DNA from: JALWZX01 sp964506905
GTDB taxonomy: Bacteria; Patescibacteriota; WWE3; 2-01-FULL-39-13
Direction: 5' to 3'
NCBI GenBank assembly: GCA_964506905.1
Contig: CAZDNW010000017.1
Span: forward strand, 1-29,610
DNA length: 29,610 nt
Shown here: positions 1 to 7,936 of the stretch, piece by piece
How positions within the stretch are numbered: the first letter of the stretch is position 1
Layout of the letters: each line of letters opens with the position of its first letter
The notes under the pieces: model-generated
What the model was told of the DNA's origin: nothing
Database searches by the model: none
The model's input: the letters and a program-made list of their open reading frames with translations, nothing else
Translations under genes and position numbers: made by a program

Positions 1-195
1 ACGGTGGGTTGTATAATACCTTTCGTATGCATTGAGTAACTCATTAGCATCAGAACGCATTCCAGCATCTTTTGACTTGTTAATTTGCTCAATAGGATTA
101 ATAGCCGACAAAACTGCAACAGCTAAAATTCCTATAATAACGATAACAATCAAAAGCTCTATTAATGTAAAACCATATTTAATTTTGTTTCTCAT
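1..195 (-). CDS. Type IV pilin-like protein, partial (3' end beyond window)
   Basis: This is a second pilin gene, cut off by the window edge, with 65 residues visible. It begins with a very short basic leader (MRNKIKYG) followed by FTLIELL, the class III prepilin cleavage site: cleavage would fall after Gly, leaving Phe1 and Glu5 of the mature protein. A long hydrophobic alpha1 helix follows. The first 30-odd residues after the cleavage site are identical to those of the complete pilin upstream (223-792), and similarity continues through a shared NELLNAYERYYTTH stretch, so the two are tandem paralogues. The ATG lies 27 bases after the stop of the first pilin, which suggests one transcript. 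There is no clear Shine-Dalgarno sequence. The C-terminal globular domain, which normally sets the pilin's role, is not visible, so major versus minor pilin cannot be decided. Confidence 0.85.
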   Translation of the reverse strand, partial: MRNKIKYGFTLIELLIVIVIIGILAVAVLSAINPIEQINKSKDAGMRSDANELLNAYERYYTTHR

Positions 196-222
196 TTAAT
201 ATCTAAGTAACTATGTAAACTT

Positions 223-792
223 TTATTCTGGTACACAAAGATAACAATCTGTAGTATCTGGAGTACACCCTGAGGAACCATCCTGATTATTGGTTGCTGT
301 ATCACTATAAGCTTTAGACACAGGATCAAAACAAAGTTTTATAAGATTATCTGCTGTAGTGCCAACTGATATATAAATCTTCGGTTCAGCATCAGCATCG
401 AATGTAGACCTTTCTAAAAATTCAGGTTTTAATTCTCCGCTATTTACTAACTCAGCCAAATAGCCTGAATCTGCCGGTGTGTCACCACTAGATGTACAAC
501 TATATTTCCCATCCGAACCTTTTGTACAATCACCAACCACTACTGCACCATCTGGGGCATCTTCATCTGGGTCGGCTTTTTGCCACGGATAATAACCATG
601 TGTTGTGTAATATCTTTCATATGCATTAAGCAATTCATTAGAATCAGACCTAACTCTTGCATCTTCTGCCTTGTTAATCTGTTCAATTGGATTAATAGCA
701 GACAAAACTGCAACAGCTAGAATTCCTATGATAACGATAACGATAAGAAGCTCAATAAGTGTAAAACCTTTTTTTAATTGTTGTTTGAACAT
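223..792 (-). CDS. Type IV pilin / pseudopilin with Cys-rich C-terminal domain
   Basis: Structural subunit of a type IV pilus or related filament. A short basic leader (MFKQQLKKG) is followed by FTLIELL, the prepilin peptidase and N-methylation site, and then a hydrophobic N-terminal helix of about 25 residues. The C-terminal part is a polar domain with six cysteines, four of them in the second half and three close to the C-terminus (GCTPDTTDCYLCVPE), so disulfide stabilisation after export is likely. The start at 792 is chosen over an in-frame ATG at 819 because it gives the usual short leader and is preceded by AGGGGGTG at a 9-base spacing, one of the few good Shine-Dalgarno sequences in the window. 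The assembly motors and platform lie close by on the other strand (1675-5822). Pilin identity is firm; whether it is the major subunit is not known. Confidence 0.93.
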   Translation of the reverse strand: MFKQQLKKGFTLIELLIVIVIIGILAVAVLSAINPIEQINKAEDARVRSDSNELLNAYERYYTTHGYYPWQKADPDEDAPDGAVVVGDCTKGSDGKYSCTSSGDTPADSGYLAELVNSGELKPEFLERSTFDADAEPKIYISVGTTADNLIKLCFDPVSKAYSDTATNNQDGSSGCTPDTTDCYLCVPE

Positions 793-822
793 ATTAGGTT
801 CACCCCCTGGGCAGAACAATAT

Positions 823-851
823 GCAGTATGTATTAAATTCAGATCTGTCAA
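823..851 (-). promoter_or_regulatory. Candidate promoter of the pilin genes
   Basis: Reading leftwards, a perfect -35 TTGACA (851-846) is followed 17 bases later by the weak -10 TACTGC (828-823). It lies about 30 bases upstream of the pilin ATG at 792, giving a short leader that contains the AGGGGGTG ribosome binding site. Confidence 0.45.
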
Positions 852-890
852 CTTAATACATAAAACATATTGGTTGTTAATTATATTTTA

Positions 891-904
891 GCACAATTTT
901 GTGC
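891..904. promoter_or_regulatory. 14-bp perfect palindrome upstream of the pilin promoter
   Basis: GCACAATTTTGTGC reads the same on both strands. It sits between the end of the delta'-like gene (957) and the pilin promoter. It has no T-run on the minus strand, so it looks more like an operator than a terminator. The binding protein is unknown. Confidence 0.35.
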
Positions 905-956
905 GAGAATTAAAACCAGGTTTATGTCTTACTGTTATTATTTTATAACAAGAAGG

Positions 957-1643
957 TTATCTAATTCTATCAAACAAAACTAATAATCTTTCAAGCCCCA
1001 AATAAGTATTAACATTTGTTATAGCAATATCATTTTTAAACTCATGTATCTTTGAAATGAAATTTACATATTTCTTTTTTTCTACATTATTTAAATCATC
1101 GTTGGTCAACAATTCATGTCTAATTATTAATTCCATATTATTTAAAATTTTTAAGACCCACTCTAAATCCTTTGCATTTTGTTTATTCTGAGTTAGCCAA
1201 TCTATTTTTTCGCCGATTGTAAAAGATAGCAAATTTTTAACTTCTTCATCAATTTCATCATTGGCGTTAGATAAATTAACAATGATACACCGCGACTTAA
1301 TAGTTGGTAATAGGTTTTCAATATAATCAACTGTAAGAAAAATTTGTGCATATTCCGGAGGTTCTTCTATCACCTTCAATAGTGCATTTTGAGCTTCGGT
1401 AGATAAATCCTGTGCATTTTCTATTATTGCAATTTTAAATTTTTGATTTACTGGTTTTAATTTTAATTTATTAATTAATAGTCTAATTTGATTAATAGAG
1501 ATGTTTTTTTTGCCATCCTGTTTGTTTAGCAGAATAAAATCTGTATTTGAGATATTTGGGATATTAAGAATGTTTTTAACATAATCATTGCAATAATCCC
1601 TTCTTTGCGTTTGATTTCCACCATAGATTAGTCGTGTTTGCAT
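957..1643 (-). CDS. holB: DNA polymerase III delta' (clamp-loader AAA+) subunit, short form
   Basis: Clamp-loader subunit that helps load the sliding clamp on DNA at replication forks. The segment around residues 45-125 carries the AAA+ features of the delta'/gamma family: a Walker B-region hydrophobic strand (KIAIIENAQDLS), the EAQNALLKVIEEPP helix, and the IKSRC motif of sensor/arginine-finger type. At 228 residues it is about 100 shorter than typical delta'. The N-terminal P-loop is degenerate (YGGNQTQRR), so it probably does not bind ATP itself, as is normal for delta'. It is divergent from pilB, with only 31 bases between the two starts. A tau/gamma-like paralogue is less likely because no Walker A motif or zinc module is visible. 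Confidence 0.8.
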   Translation of the reverse strand: MQTRLIYGGNQTQRRDYCNDYVKNILNIPNISNTDFILLNKQDGKKNISINQIRLLINKLKLKPVNQKFKIAIIENAQDLSTEAQNALLKVIEEPPEYAQIFLTVDYIENLLPTIKSRCIIVNLSNANDEIDEEVKNLLSFTIGEKIDWLTQNKQNAKDLEWVLKILNNMELIIRHELLTNDDLNNVEKKKYVNFISKIHEFKNDIAITNVNTYLGLERLLVLFDRIR

Positions 1644-1654
1644 AAGTAGTTTAA

Positions 1655-1663
1655 TGATATAAT
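1655..1663 (+). promoter_or_regulatory. Extended -10 promoter directly upstream of pilB
   Basis: TGaTATAAT is a perfect extended -10 element, and it ends 11 bases before the pilB ATG. Transcription should therefore start about 4-5 bases before the ATG, leaving essentially no leader and no room for a Shine-Dalgarno sequence. Confidence 0.6.
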
Positions 1664-1674
1664 ATATTAAACAT

Positions 1675-3513
1675 ATGTCGATAGACTCTGCCCAAAAAAC
1701 AATAGAACAAAAAGTTCTAGAATATGGACTTATTTCTGAGAACCAATATAAAGAGGTTAAAAGAACTCAAATAGAACGGGGAATAAGTTTTGAGGACGCT
1801 CTTATAAGCGAAAATATACTTTCCGAAGAACAACTAATAAAACTTAAGTCTGAAATTACAGGAATACCATTTGTTGATCCAACAGAGATGGTAATAAAAC
1901 CAGAGGCGATTAAACTAGTACCAGAAACAACTGCTAGAAAGTATTCTATAATTCCAACAGCAATTGATGACCGTTATATATATGTTGCGATGACAGACCC
2001 AGATGATTTAGAAGTAATCGAATTTATAGAAAGAAGCTCTAAATTGAGAGTAAAACCGCAATATAGCACACAACATCTTATCCAAACCGCGATTGATAAA
2101 GAATATAGCAAAAGTTTAGGAAAAGGTGTAACCGAAGCAATAGAGCAGGTAACAGAAACAAGTGCAACAAAAATGCAAGAAACACTTAAGAACATGGATG
2201 AGGCGGAAACTATTATAAAGGTTTCTCCTGTAGCTAAAATTGTTTCTGTTATATTAGAATACGCTGTTAAGTCTGGTGCATCTGATATTCATATTGAGCC
2301 ATTTGAAAATAATACAAGAATCAGATATAGAATTGACGGAATTTTACAAGAAAAATTCCCTTTACCAAAATCGATTCATGATTCAATTGTGGCCAGAATA
2401 AAGATTCTTGCCAATATGAAAATCGACGAAAAAAGAAAACCATTAGATGGGCAATTTAAGGTAATGTTTGGAGACAAAACAACTGATCTTCGTGTATCTA
2501 CGATACCAACTGTGTTTGGCGAAAAGGTCGTTATTCGTCTACTAAAGGATCAAGGCAAAACTCTTTCGTTTGCTGATTTAGGGTTATGGGGAAAATCGCT
2601 TGTTCAATTTGAAAAAAGTATCAAAGAAACCACAGGTATTATTTTAGTAACAGGTCCAACTGGTTCTGGTAAAACTGTAACACTAGCAACAAGTCTTTCT
2701 AAATTGAATTCAGTCAAAGTAAATATTGTTACTTTAGAAGATCCCGTGGAAATTCATATCCCGGGTGTAAACCAAATACAAGTAAATCCACAAGCAGGTT
2801 TAACATTTGCAAACGGATTAAGATCTATTTTGCGACAAGATCCAAACATAATTATGGTTGGAGAAATTAGAGATGGCGAAACTGCACAACTTGCTATTCA
2901 AGCGGCCTTAACAGGTCATTTAGTTTTGGCCACATTACACACAAATTCAGTGGCGGGTGCAATCCCAAGACTTATAGACATGGGAGTAGAAAACTTCTTA
3001 ATTGCATCAACTTTAAACATACTTTTGGCTCAACGGTTAACTAGACGTGTATGTCAATATTGTAAGGAAGCTTATGAGCCAGATGAAGGACTCAAAAAAG
3101 ACATACTTAAAGTATTAGGACCAAAATTGCTGAAACTTGGTGTAAATGAATCCCCATTTAATCAAGACGACGACGGGCATATTCATGTTAAAAAAGATTT
3201 GGAATTAGATTATTCAGAAGAAATAACAAAAGAACAAGCTAATGAGTTCTTAAATAATATAAAATTATACAAAGGTAAGGGGTGTGATAGATGTAACCAA
3301 ACAGGATATTCTGGCCGAATAGGTCTTTTTGAAGTATTGGAAATTGAAGAGAATATAAGAAAGTTAGCAATGAAGAAATCATCAACAGAAGAAATTCAAA
3401 AAGTCGCATTAGAAAACGGAATGATTACTTTAGTTCAAGATGGTTATTTAAAAGCTCTGTGGGGAATTACCACCATTGAGGAAGTTCTCACAGTAGCAAG
3501 CACAACAATATAA
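1675..3513 (+). CDS. pilB: Type IV pilus assembly ATPase PilB
   Basis: Hexameric cytoplasmic motor that powers pilus extension. The N-terminal ~150 residues form an MshEN-like domain (repeated LxxxGLIS / FVDP patterns; this domain binds c-di-GMP in some relatives). The secretion ATPase core follows: Walker A GPTGSGKT at 327-334, Asp box with TLEDPVE, Walker B-region IIMVGEIRDGETA, and His box TGHLVLATLHTNS. A zinc-binding tetracysteine site is formed by C460/C463 and C537/C540. The 73-residue spacing between the two CxxC pairs is long and contains an acidic insert with two His, which I regard as lineage-specific. The stop codon overlaps the pilT start (TAATG), implying translational coupling. 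At 612 residues it is slightly longer than usual. Confidence 0.96.
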   Translation: MSIDSAQKTIEQKVLEYGLISENQYKEVKRTQIERGISFEDALISENILSEEQLIKLKSEITGIPFVDPTEMVIKPEAIKLVPETTARKYSIIPTAIDDRYIYVAMTDPDDLEVIEFIERSSKLRVKPQYSTQHLIQTAIDKEYSKSLGKGVTEAIEQVTETSATKMQETLKNMDEAETIIKVSPVAKIVSVILEYAVKSGASDIHIEPFENNTRIRYRIDGILQEKFPLPKSIHDSIVARIKILANMKIDEKRKPLDGQFKVMFGDKTTDLRVSTIPTVFGEKVVIRLLKDQGKTLSFADLGLWGKSLVQFEKSIKETTGIILVTGPTGSGKTVTLATSLSKLNSVKVNIVTLEDPVEIHIPGVNQIQVNPQAGLTFANGLRSILRQDPNIIMVGEIRDGETAQLAIQAALTGHLVLATLHTNSVAGAIPRLIDMGVENFLIASTLNILLAQRLTRRVCQYCKEAYEPDEGLKKDILKVLGPKLLKLGVNESPFNQDDDGHIHVKKDLELDYSEEITKEQANEFLNNIKLYKGKGCDRCNQTGYSGRIGLFEVLEIEENIRKLAMKKSSTEEIQKVALENGMITLVQDGYLKALWGITTIEEVLTVASTTI

Positions 3514-4580
3514 TGAAAAATTCAATTGAAATAGATGATATGCTTAAAAAAGTTTTTGAGGCAAATGCTTCCGACTTGCATATAACCTCAAATTTACCAC
3601 CAACTATAAGAGTAAATAATGTTTTACAACCACTCGTTGGATACGATGCATTACCGCCAGAAACAGTAGAAAATATAATTGACCAACTTGTAAACGAAAA
3701 TCAAAAGTTGAAATTAATAAAGGAAAGGTCATTAGATTTTTCTTATCAATATAAAAAGTCTGCAAGATTTCGTATTAATGCGTTTTTTGAAAAAGGCTTA
3801 CCAGCACTAGCTTTTAGACTGATTCCAACTGTAATCCCAACTGTAGATGAACTTGGACTTCCACATATATTATACGAATTTGCTAAATTACCAAAAGGCT
3901 TAGTATTAGTTACAGGTGCAACTGGAACTGGTAAAACAACAACACTAGCTGCAATGATAAACTGGATGAATCATAACAGAAATGGACATATTATTACTAT
4001 TGAAGATCCTATTGAATTCATATTTGAATCAAATAAATCATTAATTCAACAGAGAGAAATGTATGTTGATACATTAACATGGAAAGGAGCTATTAAATCT
4101 GCACTAAGAGAAGACATAGATGTATTGCTAGTCGGGGAAATGAGAGATTATAAAACAATGGCTGCTGCAATTACTGCAGCTGAAACAGGCCATTTAGTTT
4201 TAGCTACATTACATACAAACTCAGCGGCACAAACTATTGATAGAATTATAGATGTATTTCCGGAACATCAACAAATTCAAATTCGCATACAGTTAGCTGC
4301 AGTATTAGAAGGAATAATAACTCAAACATTGATTACAGGTATTGATAAAAGCAAAATGTATCCGGCATTAGAAATCTTAATAGCAAATGATGCTGTCAGA
4401 AACACAATTAGAGAAGGAAAAACGCACTTTATTGATAATATAATTAATACCAGTTACGACATCGGAATGAGATCAATGGAAAGATCTTTAGCTGAATTAG
4501 TTAAAGAAGGTAAAATTGAACTGGAAGAAGCCTTAAAAAACACACTTAAACCAGATGAAGTTACTAGATTACTTGGTTAA
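3513..4580 (+). CDS. pilT: Type IV pilus retraction ATPase PilT
   Basis: Motor that depolymerises the pilus, driving retraction, twitching and DNA uptake in characterised systems. It has the PilT layout: an N-terminal PAS-like domain of about 100 residues, Walker A GATGTGKT at 135-142, Asp box TIEDPIEF, Walker B-region LLVGEMRD, His box TGHLVLATLHTNS, then IDVFP and a C-terminal helical region with REGKTHFIDN, matching the RxGKxHQ signature region of PilT. The first base of its ATG is the last base of the pilB stop codon. At 355 residues the length is normal. Having both PilB and PilT indicates a dynamic pilus rather than a secretion-only pseudopilus. Confidence 0.96.
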   Translation: MKNSIEIDDMLKKVFEANASDLHITSNLPPTIRVNNVLQPLVGYDALPPETVENIIDQLVNENQKLKLIKERSLDFSYQYKKSARFRINAFFEKGLPALAFRLIPTVIPTVDELGLPHILYEFAKLPKGLVLVTGATGTGKTTTLAAMINWMNHNRNGHIITIEDPIEFIFESNKSLIQQREMYVDTLTWKGAIKSALREDIDVLLVGEMRDYKTMAAAITAAETGHLVLATLHTNSAAQTIDRIIDVFPEHQQIQIRIQLAAVLEGIITQTLITGIDKSKMYPALEILIANDAVRNTIREGKTHFIDNIINTSYDIGMRSMERSLAELVKEGKIELEEALKNTLKPDEVTRLLG

Positions 4581-4613
4581 TATAACTATTATTGTACTTA
4601 ATAAGCACAAAAT

Positions 4614-5822
4614 ATGAGATTTAAATATAGTGCAAAAACAAAAGACGGCTCAAAAACTCAAAGAGGTGAAATTGATGCACCAAACAAGGATATTGCGATT
4701 AGTTCACTTAGAGAAAAAGGACTAATTGTATATTCTCTCGTACCTGCAAACAAAGAACGAGACATCGCGGGAATTGTTACATTCTTTCAAAAGGTTAAGC
4801 TTGGCGACTTGGTCGTATTTACAGATCAATTAGCAAATATGTTAACTGCTGGATTACCAATAGCACGTGCTCTAGAAATCATTATTTCACAAACTAAAAA
4901 CAAAACGCTTGAATCAATATTAGAAAGTATCTTAACCGATATAGAATCTGGAACATCTTTGTCAAAAAGCATCGCAAAATATCCAGAGGTATTTGACGAA
5001 ACATATATAAGTTTAATTAGTGCAGGGGAAGCATTAGGTAAATTAGATGTCGTGTTAACGAAATTAGCAGAAAGTTTAGAGAAAAAGAGACAATTTAGAA
5101 GCAAATTAAAATCAGCGATGTTATACCCTATTATTATAATCGTTGTAATGACACTTGTATTTATAGGGATAGTTATACTAGTAATTCCGCAAATTAGCAC
5201 ATTATACGAATCACTAAACACAGATTTACCAACATCAACTAAATTAATGATTGGGCTTTCTGATTTTATTAGACATAATTGGTGGATATTAGCAATTGGA
5301 ATAGTAGCTATTATACTAGGGTTTAAATATTTTAAATCCACCACAACAGGTGAATATTTTTTAGCAAAAACTTCATTAAAATTACCAATTTTTGGAAACC
5401 TATTACGACAATCTAATCTAGTAGAATTTACATTTACATTAGCGTTGCTTCTTGAATCCGGGGTTTCAATATTAGATTCATTAAAAATAGTTAAAAATAC
5501 ATTTCGAAATGTATTATTTAGAGATTCTGTAGATAGAATGGTAGAAGAAGTTAAACACGGGGTTCCTTTATCACAGGCGATATCAAAAGAAGATTTATAT
5601 CCACCATTAGTATCAAACATGCTTGTAATAGGTGAAGAAACAGGTACAGTAGACGAACGACTAAGCAATTTATCGACATATTTTGAAAAAGAAGTTAATA
5701 AGATAACTAAAAATTTATCGACGGCAATGGAACCTCTTATTATGATTATGTTAGGAATTATGGTATTAATTTTAGCATTAGCAGTTATTACTCCAATTTA
5801 TAAATTAACATCGTCATTTTAA
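4614..5822 (+). CDS. pilC: Type IV pilus inner-membrane platform protein PilC
   Basis: Polytopic inner-membrane platform (T2SSF / GspF family) on which PilB and PilT act. After an N-terminal soluble segment there are two homologous T2SSF domains. The first contains FTDQLANMLTAGLPIARALEI and ends with two membrane segments (about residues 170-195 and 222-240). The second contains FTFTLALLLESGVSILDSLKI and ends in a C-terminal membrane helix near residue 380. At 402 residues it has the normal family length. It follows pilT after 33 bases and ends the pilus operon; gyrB begins 121 bases downstream with its own promoter. Confidence 0.95.
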   Translation: MRFKYSAKTKDGSKTQRGEIDAPNKDIAISSLREKGLIVYSLVPANKERDIAGIVTFFQKVKLGDLVVFTDQLANMLTAGLPIARALEIIISQTKNKTLESILESILTDIESGTSLSKSIAKYPEVFDETYISLISAGEALGKLDVVLTKLAESLEKKRQFRSKLKSAMLYPIIIIVVMTLVFIGIVILVIPQISTLYESLNTDLPTSTKLMIGLSDFIRHNWWILAIGIVAIILGFKYFKSTTTGEYFLAKTSLKLPIFGNLLRQSNLVEFTFTLALLLESGVSILDSLKIVKNTFRNVLFRDSVDRMVEEVKHGVPLSQAISKEDLYPPLVSNMLVIGEETGTVDERLSNLSTYFEKEVNKITKNLSTAMEPLIMIMLGIMVLILALAVITPIYKLTSSF

Positions 5823-5842
5823 ATGAACTTATTAGGAATATT

Positions 5843-5920
5843 TTGTTACACTATGAAAAACTTCACACAAATTGTAAATATGGTAAAGTAGTGTAGTAGA
5901 AAATCTATATTGTGTAACAA
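5843..5920. promoter_or_regulatory. Inverted repeats in the pilC-gyrB gap
   Basis: TTGTTACAC (5843-5851) is the exact reverse complement of GTGTAACAA (5912-5920). A third element, TAGTGTA (5889-5895), can pair with TACACTA at 5848-5854, so two alternative foldings compete for the left arm. The right arm overlaps the probable -35 of gyrB. This may be an operator or a folded upstream RNA; the sequence does not decide. Confidence 0.4.
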
Positions 5921-5937
5921 TAGTTTTTAATTAAAAT
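5910..5937 (+). promoter_or_regulatory. Candidate gyrB promoter, leaderless
   Basis: TTGTGT (5910-5915) and TAAAAT (5932-5937) are separated by 16 bases. The -10 ends 6 bases before the gyrB ATG, so transcription would begin at or next to the A of ATG. Confidence 0.5.
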
Positions 5938-5943
5938 ATAAAT

Positions 5944-7908
5944 ATGGCAAAAGATAACGATAAAGGCAATAAATACTCAGCACAAAATATTGAAGTTTTA
6001 GAAGGTTTAAAACCAGTAAGAGTTAGGCCCGGAATGTATATTGGTTCCACAGATTCAGTAGGTTTACACCATACATTAAAGGAAATTATTGATAATTCTG
6101 TTGATGAAGCACTTGCAGGTTATGCAGATCATATCGTCATAACAATAAAAAAAGATAATTCTGCAATTGTTAGTGACAACGGCAGGGGAATTCCAACAGA
6201 TATAAAGAAAGAGTATGGTGTATCTGCATTAGAACTTGTAATGACAAAGCTTCATGCCGGCGGCAAATTTGGAGGTGGTGGCTATAAGGTGTCTGGGGGA
6301 CTTCACGGTGTAGGAGCGTCTGTAGTTAACGCACTATCTGAATATTGCAGGGTAGAAGTAAGAAGAGATAATAAATTATATTACCAAGAATATGAAAGAG
6401 GAGACGTTAAATTCCCATTAAAGACAGGCAAATTATCGGAATCAAAATTTGAAGATAAATCGGTAGCGAGTTTAGAACATGGAACAACTGTTCATTTTAT
6501 GCCTGATTCTGAAATATTTGAAACTACAGATTGGGAATATTCAAAAATAAGAAGTCAAATAAGACTTTTTGCGTATTTAACCGCAAGATTAAAATTTACG
6601 CTGATTGATGAAAGACAAGATTTAATAGAAACTTTTTACTTCGAAGGTGGTTTAAGATCTTTAATAAGCTCAATAAATAGAAATAAGACTACAGTACAAC
6701 CAACTGTATTCTACGCAAAAGATTCTAAATCTGATATAGAAGTAGAAATTTCATTTCAATACACAGATAGCTTTGCAGCAACTGAATTGAGTTTTGCAAA
6801 CAACATTAGAACACCTGAAGGTGGAACTCATTTGACAGGTTTTAGATCAGCGTTAACTAAATCAGTAAACGACTATGCAAAAAAGCATGGATTATTTAAG
6901 GATCCAAAAGAAAAGTTAACTGGTGATGATACAAGAGAAGGTATTACGGCAGCGGTGTCTGTAAAAATTCCATCAAACAAATTACAATTTGAGGGACAAA
7001 CAAAATCAAAACTTGGAACTTCAGAAGCAAGAACTGTTGTCGAATTAGTTGCAAAAAATGCAATTGATACATTTTTAGAGGAAAACCCCAAAGATGCTGA
7101 AGCTATTATCAATAAAAGTTTACTTGCAGCAAGAGCGAGAAAAGCAGCTAGAGCTGCTAGAGATGCAGTTGTTAGAAAAGGTGCACTAGAAGGTGGTGGT
7201 TTACCTGGCAAATTAGCAGATTGTAGAACAAAAGACAGAACTAAGGCAGAACTGTTTATTGTAGAAGGAGATTCCGCTGGAGGTACTGCAAAACAAGCTA
7301 GAAATTCAGAATTTCAAGCAATCTTACCTTTATTTGGGAAAATATTAAATTCAGAAAGAGCAAGGTTGGATCAGGTAATTAAAAATGACAAATTAAAATT
7401 ATTAATACAAGCACTAGGTGCTGGAATAGGTGACACTTTTAACATTGAAAAGATTAGATATCACAAGATAATTATTATGGCTGATGCCGATGTTGATGGT
7501 GCACATATAAGAACACTTTATTTAACATTTATATTTAGACACCTACCAGAATTGGTTTATAATGGCATGCTTTATGCGGCAGTTCCACCATTATACAAAG
7601 CAACTTGGGGAAATAAAGGTAAAAAATATATATTAACCGATGAAGAGTTAGAAGAATTTCAAAAAGAAATGGAACAAAAAGGAATTACATACACATTAAG
7701 TAGGTTTAAAGGGCTCGGGGAAATGAATTATCAAGAACTAGCCGTAACAACGATGGATCCAAAAACAAGAGTTTTGAGAAAAATAACAGTTGAAGATGTA
7801 GAAGAAGCAGACAAAATATTTGAAATGCTGATGGGTAAAGAAGTCGCACCAAGAAAGCATTTTATACAGGCTAATGCTAAACTGGCGACATTAGATTTGC
7901 AAGCATAA
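5944..7908 (+). CDS. gyrB: DNA gyrase subunit B
   Basis: ATPase subunit of DNA gyrase, which with GyrA introduces negative supercoils. The GHKL ATPase domain is intact: EIIDNSVDEA holds the catalytic Glu and Mg-binding Asn, then DNGRGIP, and the glycine-rich lid GGLHGVGASVVNAL. The transducer domain follows, then the TOPRIM domain with VEGDSAGG near residue 441 and the metal-binding DADVDGAHI near 515, and the C-terminal RFKGLGEMN motif. At 654 residues it is the short form without the large insert of the E. coli enzyme. GyrB rather than ParE is favoured because the partner A subunit downstream carries a GyrA box. Its neighbours are an unknown membrane protein and then gyrA. Confidence 0.96.
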   Translation: MAKDNDKGNKYSAQNIEVLEGLKPVRVRPGMYIGSTDSVGLHHTLKEIIDNSVDEALAGYADHIVITIKKDNSAIVSDNGRGIPTDIKKEYGVSALELVMTKLHAGGKFGGGGYKVSGGLHGVGASVVNALSEYCRVEVRRDNKLYYQEYERGDVKFPLKTGKLSESKFEDKSVASLEHGTTVHFMPDSEIFETTDWEYSKIRSQIRLFAYLTARLKFTLIDERQDLIETFYFEGGLRSLISSINRNKTTVQPTVFYAKDSKSDIEVEISFQYTDSFAATELSFANNIRTPEGGTHLTGFRSALTKSVNDYAKKHGLFKDPKEKLTGDDTREGITAAVSVKIPSNKLQFEGQTKSKLGTSEARTVVELVAKNAIDTFLEENPKDAEAIINKSLLAARARKAARAARDAVVRKGALEGGGLPGKLADCRTKDRTKAELFIVEGDSAGGTAKQARNSEFQAILPLFGKILNSERARLDQVIKNDKLKLLIQALGAGIGDTFNIEKIRYHKIIIMADADVDGAHIRTLYLTFIFRHLPELVYNGMLYAAVPPLYKATWGNKGKKYILTDEELEEFQKEMEQKGITYTLSRFKGLGEMNYQELAVTTMDPKTRVLRKITVEDVEEADKIFEMLMGKEVAPRKHFIQANAKLATLDLQA

Positions 7909-7936
7909 GCAATACTAATAATCTGCTCAATATCTT

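Noticed and set aside
4826..5668. 280-codon minus-strand reading frame inside pilC
   Set aside because: It is fully antisense to a clear PilC protein and has no recognisable features, so it is a by-product of codon use.
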